Below are positions 16,189 to 26,300 of a DNA stretch of 43,380 nt, piece by piece. Both the position numbers and the translations under genes were made by a program. Source of the DNA: Saprospiraceae bacterium (lineage in GTDB: Bacteria; Bacteroidota; Bacteroidia; Chitinophagales; Saprospiraceae); contig JAHDDO010000010.1 in the NCBI GenBank assembly GCA_020629315.1, positions 62,821 to 106,200 on the forward strand, given 5' to 3'. Every line of letters begins with the position of its first letter. The stretch's first letter is position 1. Under the pieces are notes generated by a model. The model made no database searches, was not told the DNA's origin, and was given only the letters and a program-made list of their open reading frames with translations.

Positions 16189-16584
16189 TTATTTTTTCAA
16201 AGCATCTCTGATTTCTGTTAATAGATCCTCTTGCGTAGGGCCTGCCTCTTCTTCTTGCTTGTTAGTTGCTCTGTTATAGGCTTTGACGATCATAAACATC
16301 ACAAACCCTACGATGATTAGGTTAATGATGGTATTTATCCATGCACCCCATCTTATCGCATTTTCAGCTTTAGTTACTGTGCCATCAGCGGCTACCTCAG
16401 CACCAGAAAGGACATATTTAAGATCAGCGAAGTCCATTCCTCCAGCAAAATGACCAACAACAGGCATTACGATGTCGTTTACAAAACCGTTAACCACAAG
16501 ACCAACAGCCCCTGCCATAATAACAGCCACAGCAAAATCGATTACGTTACCGGTTAGGATAAAATTTTTAAATTCTTTTAACAT
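16189..16584 (-). CDS. mscL: Large-conductance mechanosensitive channel
   Basis: A homopentameric inner-membrane channel that opens under membrane tension to release solutes during osmotic downshock. At 131 residues it has the normal length. Visible features are the N-terminal amphipathic helix and TM1 (MLKEFKNFILTGNVIDFAVA, then GAVGLVVNGFVNDIVMP, which lines the pore), a periplasmic loop (FADLKYVLSG), TM2 (INTIINLIIVGFVMFMIV) and a cytoplasmic helix ending LLTEIRDALKK. It is monocistronic with its own terminator. Confidence 0.97.
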   Translation of the reverse strand: MLKEFKNFILTGNVIDFAVAVIMAGAVGLVVNGFVNDIVMPVVGHFAGGMDFADLKYVLSGAEVAADGTVTKAENAIRWGAWINTIINLIIVGFVMFMIVKAYNRATNKQEEEAGPTQEDLLTEIRDALKK

Positions 16585-16686
16585 AACAGTTGATTTAGTT
16601 AAGTATTGTTTTCAATAAGAAACTAATATATATAGTAAATCTATCTATATATAATTTTTAACACTGTATAACTATGTGAGAATGCG

Positions 16687-17541
16687 TTAAAAAACGACTG
16701 TTTTATTCTTATAAACTAAGACTCGGTGATTAATATGCGCCCAAATGGCTTCGGCAAGCACGACTTTTTCTATGTCTTTTCCTTTCCGCTTCATTTCAGA
16801 AATGGATTCTCTATGTGAGATGGGTACTACATTTTGGTTAATAATAGGTCCTGCATCGAGATCTTCAGTTACATAGTGTGCCGTAGCACCCATAAACTTT
16901 ACCCCTCGTATATAAGCTGATTTATATGGGTTGGAGCCCGGAAAGGCAGGAAGCGAAGAATGATGAATATTTATAATTTTATCAGGGTAATGGCTTATAA
17001 AGTCCTGACTCAAGATTTGCATATATCGAGCAAGAATTACGAGGTCAATATCATGATCGGCCAATAGCGCTAGCTCTTCCTTTTCTTGTTGGGCTTTATT
17101 CTCTGCGTTTTTAGGGAAACAGTAGTAGGGTATGTTGAATTTTTCTGCGGCGGGTCTAAATTTTTCGTGGTTGCTTATGATAAGAGGTATTTCAATATTC
17201 CATTCTTTATTATCTACTCTTGATAGGATATCGTAAAAGCAATGCCCATATTTTGATACAAAGAGTGCCACTTTAGGTGTGTTTGGTTGGAAATGAATGT
17301 GCCATTTCATTTGATATTTATCGGCCACTAAGGTTTTGAAGAACTCTTTCACCTTTGGGGTAGGAATGGCAAAATCATCTAGCTTCCACTCAGCGCGAAT
17401 GAAGAAGTGGTTACTGTCTTCATCAATATGCTGATCTAGTCGAATGACCGCTGCATTATTTTTGTACAGGAAGTCTGTTATATCAAACATGATTCCTTCT
17501 TGACTAGGACAATGGGCCAATAAAATCGCTTTTTCAATCAT
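16687..17541 (-). CDS. purU: Formyltetrahydrofolate deformylase
   Basis: The enzyme hydrolyses 10-formyl-tetrahydrofolate to formate and tetrahydrofolate, balancing one-carbon pools and supplying formate for purine synthesis. In 284 residues it has an N-terminal ACT domain (ILLAHCPSQEGIMFDITDFLY) and a C-terminal formyltransferase-like domain with the hallmark IHHSSLPAFPGSNPY, then GATAHYVTEDLDAGPII carrying the catalytic Asp. The ATG at 17541 is chosen: it begins the ACT strand, and an upstream in-frame ATG at 17580 would add 13 unconserved residues and reach the scpA promoter. It is divergent from scpA. Confidence 0.96.
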   Translation of the reverse strand: MIEKAILLAHCPSQEGIMFDITDFLYKNNAAVIRLDQHIDEDSNHFFIRAEWKLDDFAIPTPKVKEFFKTLVADKYQMKWHIHFQPNTPKVALFVSKYGHCFYDILSRVDNKEWNIEIPLIISNHEKFRPAAEKFNIPYYCFPKNAENKAQQEKEELALLADHDIDLVILARYMQILSQDFISHYPDKIINIHHSSLPAFPGSNPYKSAYIRGVKFMGATAHYVTEDLDAGPIINQNVVPISHRESISEMKRKGKDIEKVVLAEAIWAHINHRVLVYKNKTVVF

Positions 17542-17575
17542 GTGTATTAAATGCTTATGGTCGGAACAAAATACA

Positions 17576-17583
17576 TACATTTG
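17576..17583 (+). promoter_or_regulatory. Probable -7 promoter box for scpA
   Basis: TACATTTG matches TAnnTTTG and lies only 8 nt before the scpA ATG at 17592. If used, transcription would start within a few bases of the start codon, giving a leaderless or near-leaderless mRNA. No clear -33 TTG is seen at the usual spacing. Confidence 0.4.
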
Positions 17584-17591
17584 CTGAAGGG

Positions 17592-18329
17592 ATGCAAGAA
17601 AGCCAATTCAAAATAGTAACCAAACCCTTCGAAGGTCCATTTGACCTTTTACTGTTCTTTATTGAAAGGGACGAATTGGATATTGAGGATATTCCAATAT
17701 CTAAGATTACGGATGATTATTTGAACTATATCAGTAGTCTGGAGAAGCTAAATATCGATGTAGCCAGTGAATTTATTTTAGTTGCGGCTAAACTGATGCG
17801 TATTAAAGCGAAGATGTTGCTCCCTAGAAAAGAGTTGGATGAAGAAGGCGTAGAAATAGATCCAAGGCAAGAGCTGGTTCAAAAGTTACTAGAGTACAAA
17901 CGATTTAAGGAAGCGATCCCTGATTTACAAGATCTAGCTACTAAACGTAGCCAACAGGTTCCGAGAGGTAATCAACGAAACGAACTGAATGCTATCGCGC
18001 AAAAAGCATTAGTTGATTTGGAGTTGGAAAGTTTGACTATGTACAAATTATTTCAATCGTACCAACGGCTATTAGAAGGCTTGGAAAATAGGAAGCGCAA
18101 TGTTCATGAAATCGCTAGATATCCATTCAGTATTGCTACCCAGCAGGCGTATATCATGAAACGAATAAAGTCGGATGTGGATACTTCATTTACTGAAATC
18201 TTCTCAGGAATCCGCACTAAAATGGAGGCGGTAGTCACTTTTCTAGCCTTATTAGAAATGCTAAATGGATTTCAAGTCAAAATAATTTCGTCTGAAAGCT
18301 ATAATCAGTTTTACTTGCGCAGAATATAG
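17592..18329 (+). CDS. scpA: Segregation and condensation protein A
   Basis: ScpA is the kleisin of the bacterial SMC-ScpAB complex, which organises and segregates chromosomes; it bridges the SMC head and neck and binds ScpB. The 245 residues begin with the diagnostic FEGPFDLLLFFIERDELDI, continue with FILVAAKLMRIKAKMLLP, and end with a winged-helix-like domain (FTEIFSGIRTKMEAVVTFLALLEMLNGF). Length is typical. No scpB or smc is adjacent. Gene order purU/scpA is divergent with a 50-nt gap. Confidence 0.97.
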   Translation: MQESQFKIVTKPFEGPFDLLLFFIERDELDIEDIPISKITDDYLNYISSLEKLNIDVASEFILVAAKLMRIKAKMLLPRKELDEEGVEIDPRQELVQKLLEYKRFKEAIPDLQDLATKRSQQVPRGNQRNELNAIAQKALVDLELESLTMYKLFQSYQRLLEGLENRKRNVHEIARYPFSIATQQAYIMKRIKSDVDTSFTEIFSGIRTKMEAVVTFLALLEMLNGFQVKIISSESYNQFYLRRI

Positions 18330-18356
18330 TTTTGCTATTGGCTACAAGAAGCGCAA

Positions 18357-18404
18357 AAATTCAAGAATCCACCTTGAATTTCAGAATTGTATTCTGTCAA
18401 TTCT
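18357..18404 (+). promoter_or_regulatory. Tandem and alternative stem-loops between scpA and atpD
   Basis: A perfect 9-bp inverted repeat AAATTCAAG/CTTGAATTT (18357-18365 with 18373-18381) abuts a 6-bp hairpin CAGAAT/ATTCTG (18382-18387 with 18391-18396). The second competes with a 7-bp pairing AGAATTG/CAATTCT (18383-18389 with 18398-18404). There is no T-run directly after, so this is at best a weak terminator or a 3' mRNA-stabilising structure for scpA. Confidence 0.45.
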
Positions 18405-18474
18405 CAGATTAAAGAATATTTTTTGAATTATATAAATCCCTGATTTAGAGAGAGATAATTTGGTAACAAAAAAT

Positions 18475-18482
18475 TACCTTTG
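18475..18482 (+). promoter_or_regulatory. Probable -7 promoter box for atpD-atpC
   Basis: TACCTTTG matches TAnnTTTG and is 46 nt before the atpD ATG, a normal leader length. A TTTG at 18459-18462 is closer (12 nt) than the usual -33 spacing. Confidence 0.5.
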
Positions 18483-18513
18483 TGGCTGAATTTTACCAAT
18501 AAATAATCAATAA

Positions 18514-20043
<1,530 letters not shown>

Positions 20044-20057
20044 AAAAGCACATCATT

Positions 20058-20306
20058 ATGAATATTTTGGTTTTAACTCCAGAGAAAGAAATTTACAAAG
20101 GTGAAATCACCTCCGTTAAAGTACCCGGTGTAAGTGGTCAATTCGAAATATTGAATAATCACGCGCCGATTGTTTCTGCTTTAGTGGAGGGTGAGGTTCG
20201 AATTATAGAGTCTAACGGTAATAGAAAAACCTTTTCTATCGAACAAGGTTTCATCGAGATGTTAAATAACGAGGTCTCATTACTTGTGCAAGGGGTACAA
20301 GACTAA
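20058..20306 (+). CDS. atpC: F-type ATP synthase subunit epsilon (short form)
   Basis: An 82-residue protein matching only the N-terminal beta-sandwich of epsilon (LVLTPEKEIYKGEITSVKVPG, then FEILNNHAPIVSAL). The C-terminal helical domain that inhibits ATP hydrolysis in longer (about 135-residue) homologues is absent. Short forms are usual in Bacteroidota, so this is not read as a truncation. Co-transcribed with atpD and followed by a terminator. Confidence 0.96.
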   Translation: MNILVLTPEKEIYKGEITSVKVPGVSGQFEILNNHAPIVSALVEGEVRIIESNGNRKTFSIEQGFIEMLNNEVSLLVQGVQD

Positions 20307-20334
20307 TTAAACAAGACCTTTACGATACAGGATT

Positions 20335-20369
20335 AAAGCTATATTCTTACCTTAGAGTATAGCTTTTTT
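20335..20369 (+). terminator. Rho-independent terminator of atpDC
   Basis: A 13-bp stem (20335-20347 with 20354-20366, one T-G pair) with a 6-nt loop leads into a T-run at 20364-20369. It lies 29 nt after the atpC stop. Confidence 0.88.
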
Positions 20370-20386
20370 CATTTCACAATACCAAC

Positions 20387-20950
20387 ATGGATCAGGATCG
20401 GATAATCAAGAAGGTGGATACTCTTTTTTACAAGATCAAAGAAGATGAGCAAACAGGCTATGTAGCCCATGCTTTGTTTGCCCTTCTGGGTATATATATG
20501 GCTATGTTAATTTGGTACTTTATTAAATATGGTTTTTCGGGTAGTTTGTTGGTATATCTTGGATTCATAGCGGTAGCAGCCATTTACTTTCGGTTCTCTA
20601 TGATTACACCCATGAAAAAGGTAGAAACCAATGCAGGCTATGAAAACTACAAGAATGTAGATAATGGCATGTATATCAGATCTAAGATTCAGTACCTGAT
20701 AGATGGCATTCAGGTTAAACTTACTCGAATCAATAGTGTAAAGATAGTGTATGCTTTTCTAGTACCCATATTGCTAATCTTGGCTCGGGAAATATTTATC
20801 GGACGGATTGATAATATTGGATCTTGGCTATTCCAATGGATGATTGCCTTTCTTATTGGGGGCGTATTTTGGATCTTCTTTTTTAATGGGGATAAGGAAG
20901 ATTTGTTGTATTATTCTGATGATTTGAATGATCTTATGGCTTCGGCATAA
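20387..20950 (+). CDS. Hypothetical membrane protein
   Basis: A 187-residue protein I do not recognise. A charged N terminus (MDQDRIIKKVDTLFYKIKEDEQ) precedes two close hydrophobic helices (about 26-47 and 51-68). A polar middle region (about 72-115) follows, then two more helices (about 120-137 and 147-166) and an acidic tail. Four membrane segments with both ends cytoplasmic is the simplest topology. It starts 80 nt after atpC beyond the terminator, and its 3' end overlaps the convergent deacetylase gene by 17 nt. Confidence 0.82.
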   Translation: MDQDRIIKKVDTLFYKIKEDEQTGYVAHALFALLGIYMAMLIWYFIKYGFSGSLLVYLGFIAVAAIYFRFSMITPMKKVETNAGYENYKNVDNGMYIRSKIQYLIDGIQVKLTRINSVKIVYAFLVPILLILAREIFIGRIDNIGSWLFQWMIAFLIGGVFWIFFFNGDKEDLLYYSDDLNDLMASA

Positions 20951-21554
20951 TCCCTTTAAATCGAAACCCTTTATCAGTATAATATTCTAATACTTTAGGC
21001 AAGACTGTTTTTACTGTTCCAATGGCCTTTAGGCTATCGTGAAAAACGATTATGGAACCTTTCTCTCCATTTTTTATTACATTTTTGTAACACGTTTCAG
21101 GATCAATGGAACTATCAAAATCAGCGCTCAAGACATCCCACATAATGATATCATAATATTTAGCCAAGAACCGAATTTGTTTTGGTGTTATTCTACCGTA
21201 GGGTGGACGAAATAACTTTGAATCCGTTAGATCAGCGGCCTTCTTAACATTTTTGTAGTAGGAAATATTTCGAGTGGTCCATCCAGAAAGGTGGTTGAAG
21301 GTATGACTACCCACACTATGACCCTCCTTTACAATCCTAGCGTGTAAAAAACCATACTTCTCGATATTGTCACCAACGCAAAAAAAAGTTGCCTTGGCAT
21401 TGTATCTTCGCAACGTTTCTAAAATGAAAGGGGTGGATTCGGGAATAGGACCATCATCAAATGTGAGGTAAATCACTTTTTGGTCTTCTTTTTTTTGCCA
21501 AACCACATTTGGAAACATGGATTGCAAATATTTAGGTGTCCGGGTAAGATACAT
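20934..21554 (-). CDS. Polysaccharide deacetylase family protein (NodB domain, CE4)
   Basis: A 206-residue enzyme with the NodB homology domain, which removes N-acetyl (or O-acetyl) groups from glycans such as peptidoglycan or chitooligosaccharide. All five motifs are visible: TFDDGP (31-36, catalytic and metal Asp), HSVGSHTFNH (79-88, the metal His pair), RPPYG (116-120), a WDVLSADFD segment, and the IVFHDS segment with catalytic His172. The ATG at 21554 is preferred; the longer frame from 21641 would overlap the gltX start. A -7 box on the minus strand (21582-21589) supports this. No signal peptide is obvious, so location is uncertain. Confidence 0.93.
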   Translation of the reverse strand: MYLTRTPKYLQSMFPNVVWQKKEDQKVIYLTFDDGPIPESTPFILETLRRYNAKATFFCVGDNIEKYGFLHARIVKEGHSVGSHTFNHLSGWTTRNISYYKNVKKAADLTDSKLFRPPYGRITPKQIRFLAKYYDIIMWDVLSADFDSSIDPETCYKNVIKNGEKGSIIVFHDSLKAIGTVKTVLPKVLEYYTDKGFRFKGIMPKP

Positions 21555-21581
21555 TCGTTGTTCTAATTGGGTATCTAAAAT

Positions 21582-21589
21582 CAAAAGTA
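21582..21589 (-). promoter_or_regulatory. Possible -7 promoter box for the polysaccharide deacetylase gene
   Basis: TACTTTTG on the minus strand matches TAnnTTTG and lies 27 nt before the ATG at 21554, which suits the shorter start. The gap to divergent gltX is only 53 nt. Confidence 0.4.
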
Positions 21590-21607
21590 CAAAATACTTT
21601 AACGAAA

Positions 21608-23128
21608 ATGGGAGAGGCAAAAGTACGTGTGCGCTTCGCACCTAGTCCTACAGGACCCTTACATATCGGTGGTGTTAGAACCGCGTTGTATAATTATCTT
21701 TTTGCGAGAAAACATGGAGGCGATTTTATATTGCGAATTGAAGACACGGATCAAAACAGGTATGTGGCCGGTGCGGAGGCGTATATTAGGGAAGCCTTGG
21801 AATGGTTAGGAATGAACTTCGATGAAGGACCAGCTGCTGGAGGAGATAAAGGACCATATAGGCAATCAGAACGTAAAGCGCTTTATGCAGAATATGCTAG
21901 AAAATTGATTGAGGCTGGAAAAGCATACTATGCTTTTGATTCGGCTGAAGAGCTAGAGGCAGCTAGAGAAAAAGCAAAAGCAGAAGGAAAGCACAGCTTC
22001 AAATACGCTGCTGAAAGCAGGCTATCTATGAAGAATGCTGAAAGTCTGCCTGAGGAAGAATGGAAAGCATTAGTGGCATCTGGGGATAATGTTATTGTAC
22101 GACTAAAAATGCCATTGGACCAAACCATAGAATTTAATGATATTGTCAGAGGTAAAGTGCAATTCGCCACTAATGAATTAGACGATAAAGTAATTTTGAA
22201 GGCGGATGGCATGCCAACCTATCATTTAGCCAATATTGTGGATGATCACTTAATGGAGATTAGTCATGTAATTAGAGGTGAAGAATGGCTTTCTAGTACG
22301 GCGCATCACATGTTTATGTATAATGCCCTTGGTTGGGAAGCTCCTAATTATGCGCACCTCCCATTGATTCTGAAGCCTACGGGTAAGGGCAAATTGAGTA
22401 AACGAGATGGTGCTAAATTTGGATTTCCTGTATTCCCATTAGACTGGGATGGCGGTGAAGAGGGTATTTATCCTGGTTTTAGAGAAACCGGTTTTTTGCC
22501 TGATGCTTTGCTTAACTTTCTGTTGTTGCTGGGTTGGTCTTCGGGTGATGATCAAGAGCGATTTGATCGTGCATCTATGATAGAGGCGTTTGATCTTTCA
22601 AGAATTATTAAATCAGGCGCTCGATTTGACTTTGATAAAGCTAAGTGGTTTAATCAACAATATATTATCGACACACCTATTGAAGTACTGTATGAACATG
22701 TCAGTTCTAATAGTGAAAAAGCGGTTTCTAAAAGCTATTTGAGTACGGTAATTGAATTAATGAAAGAGCGGGTTGAGTTGCTACCTCAATTTATTGAGAA
22801 TGCTGATTTTTTCTTCAATGCGCCTAGCTCATATGATGAGAAGACGATTCGAAAAAAATGGAAAGAAGAAAATAAATCTCATTTTGAGACTTTATTTTCT
22901 AATCTACGTTCCTTAGAAATCTTCAAAGCGCCACAAATCGAATCCGAAATAAAGTCGTATATTTCAAACGAAAATCTAAAGTTCGGCGACATACTGCCGA
23001 TCATAAGGGTTGCCATCATGGGCACAATGAAGGGACCCGACTTATTCGCTAGCTTGGAACTACTCGGAAAGGAAGTAGTGTTGGAAAGATGGGAACATTT
23101 TTTACAACAAACTAATACCCTTACATAA
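21608..23128 (+). CDS. gltX: Glutamyl-tRNA synthetase
   Basis: A class I aminoacyl-tRNA synthetase that charges tRNA-Glu. The 506 residues start at the conserved VRVRFAPSPTGPLHIGGVRT, where HIGG (from His19) is the HIGH motif, and carry the second signature as KLSKR at 262-266. The zinc-binding segment of some homologues is not evident. The C-terminal anticodon-binding part is present, so length is normal. The stop is directly followed by the ATG of a 60-residue gene. It is divergent from the deacetylase gene. Confidence 0.98.
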   Translation: MGEAKVRVRFAPSPTGPLHIGGVRTALYNYLFARKHGGDFILRIEDTDQNRYVAGAEAYIREALEWLGMNFDEGPAAGGDKGPYRQSERKALYAEYARKLIEAGKAYYAFDSAEELEAAREKAKAEGKHSFKYAAESRLSMKNAESLPEEEWKALVASGDNVIVRLKMPLDQTIEFNDIVRGKVQFATNELDDKVILKADGMPTYHLANIVDDHLMEISHVIRGEEWLSSTAHHMFMYNALGWEAPNYAHLPLILKPTGKGKLSKRDGAKFGFPVFPLDWDGGEEGIYPGFRETGFLPDALLNFLLLLGWSSGDDQERFDRASMIEAFDLSRIIKSGARFDFDKAKWFNQQYIIDTPIEVLYEHVSSNSEKAVSKSYLSTVIELMKERVELLPQFIENADFFFNAPSSYDEKTIRKKWKEENKSHFETLFSNLRSLEIFKAPQIESEIKSYISNENLKFGDILPIIRVAIMGTMKGPDLFASLELLGKEVVLERWEHFLQQTNTLT

Positions 23129-23311
23129 ATGTCAAAAAAGAAGACGGAAAAACTAAAACCAGATTTGCACGAAGAACTAGATGGTTTTGATGTGCGTATC
23201 AATAGTTTTGGTGAAATTGAGGCTAATTATGATATAGATAGGCTCAATGTTTTTTTAAATGAGAATGTCGCGGATAAGAAGCTCGGAAATAAGCTAGAAG
23301 AGGAAGAGTAA
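23129..23311 (+). CDS. Small conserved-type acidic/basic protein coupled to gltX
   Basis: A 60-residue protein whose ATG abuts the gltX stop (TAAATG), which strongly suggests translational coupling. It has a lysine-rich start (MSKKKTEKLKPDLHEELDGF), a central FDVRINSFGEIEANYDIDRLN that looks like a short beta-hairpin plus helix, and a charged tail ending LEEEE. Similar small proteins next to gltX occur in related bacteria as far as I recall; function is unknown. Coding status is supported by the coupling and by the sustained composition. Confidence 0.8.
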   Translation: MSKKKTEKLKPDLHEELDGFDVRINSFGEIEANYDIDRLNVFLNENVADKKLGNKLEEEE

Positions 23312-23378
23312 AACCAATTACAAAAGCCGCTACATTATCGTTATTATTATAGGTAGAACCTAAGCTTTTACATCAACC

Positions 23379-26300
23379 ATGAGTAAAGGAATACGATATT
23401 CTTTGTGTTTACTTTTTTTGCCATGCTGGGTAGCGGCATCTTCAATGTACTATACAGCGGAAGACTCTATTGCGCCTGTGATTATCACAGAAGCCACGGG
23501 TCTTACTATTGATTGTGATGAAAACACTGAATCTGCTTTTGGTGACTGGTACAATAATGCAGGGGGATTAGAAGCAGAAGACGATAGTGGCCAATTTACC
23601 ATAGGCCAAACCTTAGACTTTCTAGACGCCTTGGATTCACTGAGTATGGGTACAGAGGGTCAATGCGGAAACAATGTTTTTCTTCCCATAGGTTTTTTCG
23701 CATTGGATGAATGTGGTAATAGTTCGGATACCAGTATTGCCATTTTCGCCACTTTTGATATCCTCAAGCCTGAGGTCATAACACCCGCTCAAGATGCCGA
23801 ATTTAATTGTGTGTTTGGCATTCAGGATAGTCTTGAAAACTGGTTGCAAAATACAGCGGGGGCTGAAGCCAGCGATTTGTGTGGTGGAGTGACCTGGGAA
23901 GATTATATCTGGAATGATAGTGCGGGTAATAATGGTTTTGGAAAATTATCCGAGCCTACAAATATAGAGATAGACCGTTCAGACTGTGATTGGTCAGTTA
24001 CTGTATCTTTTTTTGTAAGAGATGATTGTGAGAATCTGAGTGTTACTACTGGCCAGTTTTCTATTATAGATACACAAGCGCCTATAGTAGATCCAGTACC
24101 TGTAGATCTTACGGTCCAATGTGATGCAGTGCCGCCATTAAATTCATATAGAATACTAGACGGCTGTGATGGGGAAATCGCTGGTGAGATTTTGGAAATT
24201 AGTTCACAAGGAGATGATCCAGATAGTTGTGATTATTACGAATATCAAATCAGTCGCAAATGGGTCTTTGTTGATAATTGTGGGAATATGGATTCCATGT
24301 TTCAGGCTATAATGGTGATAGATACGTTTGCCCCTGAAATTTCTTTCCAAAATTCAATTTCTGTATCCTGTACAGAAAATCTGGATGACGCCTCTATCTT
24401 TTTTGAAGTGGTGTCAGAATGCAGCCAGGTATTTATTGAATATGTAGATGGTACTTTTTCGGATAATGTTTGTGTAGATGAGTTTGATAGACAATGGACC
24501 ATTACAGATGTATGTGGCAATAGTTTCCAATTTGATCAAAATATTCAGCTGCAGGACAATGAAGATCCTCTGATTACGGGCTTCCCGGATGACTTGATTT
24601 TGAATTGTACAGATATTAGTCAAATTAATGATGAATTAGCTGCATGGGTTGATGATCTAGGTATGTCAATGGCCATAGATGCTTGTACAGAGATCAATGC
24701 TTTTGCAGCTATGCCTGGCAGTTACGATATTAATGATCCAACGAGTTTTCCAGGCGAAGCGATTCGACTTACGTTTGATAATATTTGCGAGGAGGTGGTT
24801 GAGGGTGTTATGTATGAGCAAATAGCCGATTTTATTTTCTTTGATGGCTGTGGTAATGCAGTATCTGCACAGGGTATGGTCCGAATAATTGATGAAGACG
24901 AGCCAGTTTTTGTTTCTTGTCCCGAAGATGTGGAGGTATTATTGGATTCTGAAGAGTGTGTAGAAGTATTGAATTTTGACGTTCCTTCCGCCACGGATAT
25001 TTGTTCTCAATATCCAAGTATGGTTTTAGATACGGCCTCTCAATTAATAAGCTCATCAAGCCCAGGGGATGCCTCAGTTTTAGTGGATTCTATTCAATTT
25101 ACTTTTGGCCCCTATGCAGATGACTTGGATCAGGAGGAACTTGGAGAAATCCAAATTTTATTTAATAACGTGGATGCTAACTCCCAAGAAGAATTCTTTA
25201 TCATAGAAATAGAAGGAACGGTCGTGGACTCCACACCTATACTCTCTATAGAATGTAGTGATACTTTATACACCTTAGCCTTACCGGATTCTTCCTTATG
25301 GAGCAGTTGGATGGCAGATAATAAGATAGACATTTTGTTGCGGCCTTTTACGCCTATTCAAGAAGTCTTGGGTATTAATGATGTTTGTCCTGGGGCGCGC
25401 GTAGATATGTATGCACAGTTGCCTACCCGCAAGAATTTGGATTTAAATTATAGCTACAGGATTAATGATGGAGAATCAAATATTAGTAGTGAAGGAAGTA
25501 ATCTAATTTTATCTTTTGAGCCAGGTGTGCATAGTATTCAATTTTTGGCTAGTGATTGTGCAGGAAACACAGGTTCTTGTGCGACCTTTATAAACATTAC
25601 TGACGGCGTACCACCAGAGATAGTCTGTCCTTCAGATGTGAGCATTTTCGTTGATGAGGATCAATGTAGTGCAGACTTTATTTTAGAAACGGACTTTATC
25701 TATTCGGATAATTGTTTAAGCCCAAATATCACACAAGGGACCAGCCCAGAAACCCAAGAGGAAGCCCTACTTCAGTTTAATTATGATGAAAATGCCGATT
25801 TGTTTTTTGCCAATGACGTTGTTTTTGAAGTAGCTGTGGCCCCTTTAGAAGGACGCTTGTATGAACCAGCCGTTCGCTTGGAATATTTGGCTGACTTTTC
25901 CCAAGGCGGAAGTTTTGAGCTTTTTAGTGAAGACGGAACATTGCTTACCTCCTTTGGTACGAATAATAGTTGTGAAGTGCAGCAAACGTCGAATGTTACA
26001 TTGGCTTCTGAGGATTTTGAAAATTGGATATCAGACGGGCAGGTGTCTTTTACACTTATTACCAATGGGAATGTACTTCCTTGCGATACGGTTCGTGTTG
26101 ATAATACGGATGGACTCAGCTTTGCCAGATTGACATTGACCTACCAAGAAATATTCCCTGTGTATGAAATAACGGGTGACACTACACTTCAAGGCGTGTT
26201 AAGCAATATAAATGAACCGGCTAATTTCGATCTGCCGGTGGGTAATTATAACGTAGTATATCAAGTGGAGGATAATTCGTCCAATATGGCCGTATGTGAA

